From: Lactobacillus sp. UBA5804
GTDB lineage: Bacteria; Bacillota; Bacilli; Lactobacillales; Lactobacillaceae
Assembly (NCBI GenBank): GCA_002418055.1
Contig: DIDI01000052.1
Location: forward strand, 1-9,391
Reading direction: 5' to 3'
DNA: 9,391 bases
This document shows positions 5,694-9,391 of the stretch, piece after piece. Numbering within the stretch: position 1 is the first letter of the stretch; each line of letters begins with the position of its first letter. Below the pieces are notes generated by a model, which was not told the origin of the DNA, did no database searches, and saw nothing but the letters and a program-made list of their open reading frames with translations. Position numbers and translations under genes: made by a program.

Positions 5694-7325
5694 TTATTTC
5701 GCGACTGCGACCACCCGTTTTTCACGGATGACCGTAATCTTAATGTTACCTGGATATTCCAGTTGTTGTTCAACTTGAGATTGAATATCATGCGCTAAAA
5801 TGACCGTGCGATCATCGGAAATCTCATCTGGTGCTACCATTACCCGGATTTCGCGTCCAGCTTGGATGGCATAAGCTTGTTTCACGCCAGCATGTGACTT
5901 CGCAATCGTTTCAAGATCAGTTAAGCGACGGATATAATTCTCCAGGCTTTCACTACGCGCACCCGGCCGGGCAGAGGAAATTGTATCCGCTGCGACAACC
6001 AGTTCTGCGATAAAAGATAACTTCGGCACATCGCCATGGTGCGCCGCAATGGCGTTAACCACTTCATCTGATTCACGATACTTCCGGGTTAATTCCACAC
6101 CAATTTCAACGTGTGAGCCTTCAATATCATGATCAATTGCCTTACCAATATCGTGCAATAATCCCGCACGTACTGCCATTTTTTCATCTAAACCGAGCTC
6201 GGCGGCCATTGTGCCAGCAAGCTTAGCGACTTCAATTGAATGCGCTAAGACGTTTTGACCGTAAGAAGTCCGATACTTAAGCCGCCCCAATGTCTTAACC
6301 AATTCAGGATTCATGCGATGAATCCCTAAATCCATTAAGGCACCTTCACCAGCCTCATAAATATCGTCATTAACTTCTTTACGTGCCTTGTCGACCATTT
6401 CCTCAATGCGAGCAGGATGAATCCGACCATCTTGTACCAAGCGTTCCATTGCCCGTTTCGCAATTTCACGCCTAATTGGATCGAATCCAGATAGCGTCAC
6501 CACTTTCGGGGTATCATCAATAATCAAATCAATCCCGGTTAAGGCTTCAAACGAGCGAATATTACGCCCTTCACGCCCAATAATGCGCCCCTTCATCTCT
6601 TCATTCGGTAAATCGACAATTGACACCGTCGTTTCGGCAACCGTATCTGCTGCTGAACTTTGAATTGCTTCAACGAGTACCTGATGCGCAAAATGATCAG
6701 CCTTAGCTTTGACTTCTTCGTTACTGTTACGAATCAGTTCAGCCCGTTCTTTGACTAGCTGATCGGCGACATTAGCTAAAACAAGTTTCTTGGCACTTGC
6801 TGGATCTAAACCAGCCACTGCCATCAGTTTCTCTTGTCGCTGCTTAATCAAGTCTTGCGCTGCTTGCTGCTTGGTTGCCAAATCTGCTTGCTGATCTTTG
6901 AACTTATCTTCCTTGTCTGACAAGTGATTAGCCCGTTCATCTAGCAGAGCACTCTTATGATCAAGCGTGTCACCACGCTGTTGCAAGCGATTCTCTTGCC
7001 GTGCAAGTTCACCGCGCTGCTTAGTCAATTCGTCTTCAACCTTTTGGCGATAATCACGAATCTCTTCCTGAGCAGCTAATAACTTCGCCTTTTTGGCATT
7101 TTCAGCCCCTTGCTTGATGGCTATGGCCGCTTGTTGTCGTGACTTCACTTCTGCTTTAGCTGCGGCCACTTGGGCTTTAGCGTTCGCAATAATATGAGCC
7201 GCATCAACTTGCGCGTGTTGCGCCTGGTTTTCCCATAAATGACGCCGCACCAGATAGCCAAGCATCGCTGCGATTAGGATGGAAAAAATAGCTAGTACGA
7301 CGAAAATCAATACGTTCTCGTTCAT
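5694..7325 (-). CDS. rny: Ribonuclease Y, membrane-anchored endoribonuclease
   Basis: RNase Y starts decay and processing of many mRNAs in Gram-positive bacteria and is tethered to the inner face of the membrane. The 543-residue product shows the full architecture. A membrane anchor spans about residues 5-26. A long charged coiled coil, rich in Ala, Gln, Lys and Glu, runs from about 30 to 215. A KH domain has its GREG loop at 250-253. An HD domain has H362, the H391-D392 pair in LLHDIGKAIDHD, and an AAHHGD segment at 427-432. The protein ends VAVAK. It is about 20 residues longer than B. subtilis RNase Y (~520), with the extra length seemingly in the coiled coil. The ATG at 7323-7325 has AAAGG 11 bases upstream. 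It has its own strong promoter after the recA terminator and its own terminator, so it is likely monocistronic. Confidence 0.97.
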   Translation of the reverse strand: MNENVLIFVVLAIFSILIAAMLGYLVRRHLWENQAQHAQVDAAHIIANAKAQVAAAKAEVKSRQQAAIAIKQGAENAKKAKLLAAQEEIRDYRQKVEDELTKQRGELARQENRLQQRGDTLDHKSALLDERANHLSDKEDKFKDQQADLATKQQAAQDLIKQRQEKLMAVAGLDPASAKKLVLANVADQLVKERAELIRNSNEEVKAKADHFAHQVLVEAIQSSAADTVAETTVSIVDLPNEEMKGRIIGREGRNIRSFEALTGIDLIIDDTPKVVTLSGFDPIRREIAKRAMERLVQDGRIHPARIEEMVDKARKEVNDDIYEAGEGALMDLGIHRMNPELVKTLGRLKYRTSYGQNVLAHSIEVAKLAGTMAAELGLDEKMAVRAGLLHDIGKAIDHDIEGSHVEIGVELTRKYRESDEVVNAIAAHHGDVPKLSFIAELVVAADTISSARPGARSESLENYIRRLTDLETIAKSHAGVKQAYAIQAGREIRVMVAPDEISDDRTVILAHDIQSQVEQQLEYPGNIKITVIREKRVVAVAK

Positions 7326-7368
7326 GTCTCAATTCGCCTTTATTCTATAACTATTTACACCAACTTTA

Positions 7369-7397
7369 ATAATAGATAACTAGGCGAAACATGTCAA
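7369..7397 (-). promoter_or_regulatory. rny promoter
   Basis: On the minus strand a perfect TTGACA (7392-7397) and TATTAT (7369-7374, five of six matches) are 17 bases apart, about 45 bases upstream of the rny start. This is the best -35 box in the window. It lies directly after the recA terminator, making rny independent of recA and of SOS control. Confidence 0.88.
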
Positions 7398-7402
7398 TCA
7401 TA

Positions 7403-7431
7403 GAAAAAGGCCCTGGCATTAAATGCCAAGG
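7403..7431 (-). terminator. Rho-independent terminator of recA
   Basis: Read on the minus strand, CCTTGGCAT pairs with ATGCCAGGG (one T-G pair) around a 3-base loop, followed by CC and a run of five T. It starts 15 bases after the recA stop codon. Confidence 0.9.
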
Positions 7432-7446
7432 TCTAAATCAATATTC

Positions 7447-8559
7447 TCAATCTTTTTTACTGGCTTTAGGGCTTTTTTGAGCCGCCTGATCAGCTGCCAC
7501 AGCTTGTTTTTTTGCCTCACGTGCTTCCCGGATTTTCTCTGGGTTTTCTTTATCAGCTAACGACTGTTCATCGATACCATATGCCGCTCTGACTTGCGTT
7601 CTAATGTCAGCGTAGATATCCTGATGCTCTTCTAAGTAGCTCTTAGCGTTCTCACGCCCTTGCCCAATTCGATCATCATGGTAAGAATACCAAGAACCAG
7701 CTTTGTTCACGATGTCCTTATCCGCCGCCATATCAAGTAATTCGCCGGATTGACTAATCCCCTTGCCGTACATGATATCAACTTCGGCCACTTTGAATGG
7801 TGGGGCCACCTTGTTCTTGACCACCTTAATCTTAACCCGGTTACCAATGACGTCGCCGCCTTGTTTAATCTGTTCAGCTCGGCGAACTTCAAGTCGAATC
7901 GTCGCATAAAACTTCAAAGCTCGGCCACCAGGGGTCGTCTCTGGATTTCCAAACATGACGCCAACCTTTTCCCGAATTTGGTTAATAAAGATGGCAATCG
8001 TCTTGGTCTTAGAAATCGTCCCTGACAGTTTCCGCAAGGCTTGGGACATTAGCCGCGCTTGCAAGCCGACATGGGCATCCCCCATCTCGCCTTCAATTTC
8101 AGCTCGCGGAACCAATGCTGCCACTGAGTCAACGACCACAATATCAATGGCACCTGATGAAATCAAAGTATCCACAATTTGCAGCCCTTCTTCACCGGTA
8201 TTGGGTTGCGACAGAATCAAATCATCGATATTAACACCCAAGGCTTCCGCATAAGCGGGGTCCATGGCATTCTCGGCATCGATATAAGCAGCTGTGCCAC
8301 CTTGCTTCTGCACTTCAGCCACCGCATGCAAAGCGACAGTCGTCTTACCACTTGATTCTGGTCCATACACTTCAACAATTCTGCCACGGGGATAACCACC
8401 TACTCCAATGGCCGCATCAAGTGCAATAGATCCGGTAGGAATGGTCGAAATCTGCGTATCGACCTTTTCACCCATCCGCATCACAGCACCCTTGCCAAAG
8501 TTCTTTTCAATCTTCTTTAAGGCTGCCTCAAGTGCAGCCTGCTTCTCATCTTTGGCCAA
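7447..8559 (-). CDS. recA: RecA recombinase
   Basis: RecA forms filaments on single-stranded DNA, drives strand exchange in recombination and transformation, and triggers LexA self-cleavage in the SOS response. The 370-residue product has the full core: Walker A GPESSGKT (66-73), the YIDAENAMDP segment with E95 (most relatives read EHALD), Walker B VVVDSVAAL (141-149, D144), loop L1 around EGEMGDAHVG (156-165), and loop L2 from INQIREKVG (192-200) to TTPGG. The C-terminal tail after about residue 335 is rich in Lys, Ala and Glu, as usual. The start codon is TTG. An AGGAGG lies exactly 8 bases upstream, and the only upstream ATG nearby runs into a stop after one codon. It has its own promoter with a candidate LexA box, and terminators on both sides, so it looks monocistronic. 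cinA, often its upstream partner, is absent here. Confidence 0.98.
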   Translation of the reverse strand: MAKDEKQAALEAALKKIEKNFGKGAVMRMGEKVDTQISTIPTGSIALDAAIGVGGYPRGRIVEVYGPESSGKTTVALHAVAEVQKQGGTAAYIDAENAMDPAYAEALGVNIDDLILSQPNTGEEGLQIVDTLISSGAIDIVVVDSVAALVPRAEIEGEMGDAHVGLQARLMSQALRKLSGTISKTKTIAIFINQIREKVGVMFGNPETTPGGRALKFYATIRLEVRRAEQIKQGGDVIGNRVKIKVVKNKVAPPFKVAEVDIMYGKGISQSGELLDMAADKDIVNKAGSWYSYHDDRIGQGRENAKSYLEEHQDIYADIRTQVRAAYGIDEQSLADKENPEKIREAREAKKQAVAADQAAQKSPKASKKD

Positions 8560-8567
8560 ACTAAATT

Positions 8568-8573
8568 CCTCCT
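8568..8573 (-). promoter_or_regulatory. recA ribosome binding site (decides TTG start)
   Basis: A perfect AGGAGG on the minus strand is 8 bases upstream of the TTG at 8557-8559. The resulting N-terminus MAKDEKQAAL matches the RecA family, so the TTG start is well supported. Confidence 0.93.
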
Positions 8574-8591
8574 GCTAGTTCATCTGTAGTC

Positions 8592-8621
8592 ATTATACGT
8601 TGGTAAAGTCTGCTTTGGCAA
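8592..8621 (-). promoter_or_regulatory. recA promoter
   Basis: On the minus strand TTGCCA (8616-8621, five of six matches) and a perfect TATAAT (8592-8597) are 18 bases apart. The predicted transcription start is near 8585, giving a leader of about 25 bases. AT-rich sequence upstream could act as an UP element. Confidence 0.85.
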
Positions 8622-8628
8622 GAAAAAG

Positions 8629-8642
8629 CGAACTCATGTTTT
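8629..8642. promoter_or_regulatory. Candidate LexA/DinR (SOS) box of recA
   Basis: CGAACTCATGTTTT on the plus strand matches the Gram-positive SOS box CGAACRNRYGTTYC at 12 of 14 positions, with a perfect CGAAC half and a weaker second half. It lies 7 bases upstream of the recA -35 box. That position and the gene identity make LexA control likely. The imperfect right half suggests only moderate affinity. Confidence 0.75.
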
Positions 8643-8691
8643 TAATTTTACCTGCCAATATATATTACGCACTCACACTCAAAATTTGATA

Positions 8692-8720
8692 AAAAAAAAG
8701 GGCACTGCCCGCTTTTTTTT
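8692..8720 (-). terminator. Terminator of pgsA (A/T-flanked short GC hairpin)
   Basis: On the minus strand an A-run is followed by GC, then GGGC-AGT-GCCC and nine T. The flanking A and T runs can extend the 4-pair GC stem, with GC left as a bulge. The pgsA stop codon TAA overlaps the A-run. The mirrored T-run means it could also stop plus-strand transcription. Confidence 0.88.
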
Positions 8721-9279
8721 ACATTGAACCTTTAAAAACATCCCATGAACTGTGGAAATAATCATAACCAGAGTAAATGGTAAAGATCAGGGCAATGATT
8801 AATAGAATGGTGCCAATGTGGAAAACATCGCCTAATAACAAGAAAATTACGGACAACATTTGTGCCGTCGTCTTAATTTTCCCTGGCATTGCAGCCGCCA
8901 TGACTTGGCCACGGTTTTCAGCTAAGATTAGCCGTAGTCCGGTAACTGCTAATTCACGGCAAACAATGACTGCAACCACCCAAGCTGGGGCTAAGTTAAG
9001 TGAAATCAGGAAAATAAACGCCGTCATCGTTAACATCTTATCAGCCAGTGGATCGGCAAATTTACCGAAATTCGTCACCATGTTACGCGAACGCGCAATA
9101 TGACCATCAAACCAGTCAGTTGCACTCGCACCCGCAAAGACAATTGCCGCAATCACGCGGCTCCAATAAATGGTGGTACCCGCAAAAGCCACATGACTGG
9201 TCCCACCGAAGATAATGATGAGCATAAAGACAGGAATGAGGAAAATCCGAAAAACAGTTAATTTGTTAGGTAAATTCAT
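8719..9279 (-). CDS. pgsA: CDP-diacylglycerol--glycerol-3-phosphate 3-phosphatidyltransferase
   Basis: PgsA makes phosphatidylglycerol phosphate from CDP-diacylglycerol and glycerol-3-phosphate, the committed step to phosphatidylglycerol and cardiolipin. The 186-residue product is a small multi-pass membrane protein. It has the complete CDP-alcohol phosphatidyltransferase motif: D55, D58, G59, A62, R63, G72, D76 and D80, in DWFDGHIAR and FGKFADPLADK. Hydrophobic segments lie near residues 8-25, 41-55, 83-97, 100-118 and 137-170. The N-terminus MNLPNKLTVFRI is typical of PgsA. The ATG at 9277-9279 has AAGGAG at 9293-9298, with a rather long 13-base spacer. It follows the preceding gene's stop by 41 bases with no terminator, so the two are probably cotranscribed. 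A terminator overlaps its own stop. Confidence 0.95.
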   Translation of the reverse strand: MNLPNKLTVFRIFLIPVFMLIIIFGGTSHVAFAGTTIYWSRVIAAIVFAGASATDWFDGHIARSRNMVTNFGKFADPLADKMLTMTAFIFLISLNLAPAWVVAVIVCRELAVTGLRLILAENRGQVMAAAMPGKIKTTAQMLSVIFLLLGDVFHIGTILLIIALIFTIYSGYDYFHSSWDVFKGSM

Positions 9280-9320
9280 GATATACGATTGACTCCTTAG
9301 TTGCCGGCAAATACTGCTGG

Positions 9321-9391
9321 CTATCTACTACTTTGGCTGCTCGAAGACGACGAACTGCTTGACGCAGCACCACTACTAGTCTGAGTTTGAG
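9321..9391 (-). CDS. C-terminal end of a Ser-rich protein, probably RodZ/YmfM (cut by window edge)
   Basis: On the minus strand one frame reads 22 residues and then TAG at 9321-9323: a QTQT start, then SSGAA, nine consecutive Ser, and QSSR. Only the last part of the gene is in the window. The serines use AGT, AGC, TCA, TCT and TCG, so the tract is low-complexity protein rather than a simple DNA repeat. In many lactobacilli the gene directly upstream of pgsA encodes RodZ/YmfM, an HTH-transmembrane cell-shape protein with an extracellular low-complexity region. The identification rests on this position and the Ser-rich tail; no diagnostic domain is visible. One other minus-strand frame is also open here, but its composition does not look like protein of this neighbourhood. 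Confidence 0.6.
   Translation of the reverse strand, partial: QTQTSSGAASSSSSSSSSQSSR

Noticed and set aside
5591..5791. 66-residue minus-strand open frame across the end of rny and the tagO leader
   Set aside because: It runs through the rny terminator and tagO promoter, and its first part overlaps the true rny C-terminus in another frame.
7750..8254. Two overlapping plus-strand open frames (91 and 99 codons) inside recA
   Set aside because: They are antisense to a highly conserved gene, overlap each other and resemble no family.
8777..9103. 108-residue plus-strand open frame inside pgsA
   Set aside because: It mirrors the pgsA reading frame, and the conserved phosphatidyltransferase motif lies on the minus strand.
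1..9391. A novel defence system, mobile element, CRISPR array or integrated phage
   Set aside because: Every gene belongs to a well-known core family in an ordered chromosomal context. I saw no transposase, integrase, repeat array, tRNA or attachment-like duplication.

Overview
This window is a stretch of core chromosome from a low-to-middle-GC Gram-positive bacterium, most probably a member of the Lactobacillaceae. The protein sequences (long-form HPF, RNase Y, TagO, ComFA/ComFC, SecA), strong AGGAGG-type ribosome binding sites, U-tailed hairpin terminators and a B. subtilis-type LexA/DinR box all point that way. The order secA < hpf < comFC < comFA, yigZ >, tagO < rny < recA < pgsA < (rodZ tail) resembles blocks I recall from lactobacilli. 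I cannot name the species.

Layout, from left to right. Positions 1-968 hold the N-terminal third of secA (minus strand, cut by the window edge). Next comes hpf, with its own promoter and a two-hairpin terminator region. Then comes the comFA-comFC competence operon, whose two genes overlap by ATGA. yigZ is the only plus-strand gene; it diverges from comFA and converges on tagO, and it shares a bidirectional terminator with tagO in which both stop codons are embedded. tagO, rny and recA each have a recognisable sigma-A type promoter and lie between terminators, so they look like single-gene transcription units. pgsA ends in a terminator and lies 41 bases downstream of the Ser-rich end of an upstream protein, probably RodZ.

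Functions fall into four groups: envelope biogenesis and protein export (secA, tagO, pgsA, probable rodZ), RNA turnover and ribosome hibernation (rny, hpf), DNA uptake and recombination (comFA, comFC, recA), and a conserved protein of uncertain role (yigZ). The recA promoter carries a good candidate LexA box and recA starts at TTG behind an AGGAGG site. The comFC start is better placed at an internal ATG than at the upstream GTG.

I find no mobile element, CRISPR array, RNA gene or novel multi-gene system here. The points that deserve a second look are small: the absence of cinA between pgsA and recA, an 8+8 inverted repeat in the secA upstream region, a hairpin that could cover the comFA ribosome binding site, and a half-conserved cre-like site at the hpf promoter. 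No gene-free stretch exceeds about 160 bases.
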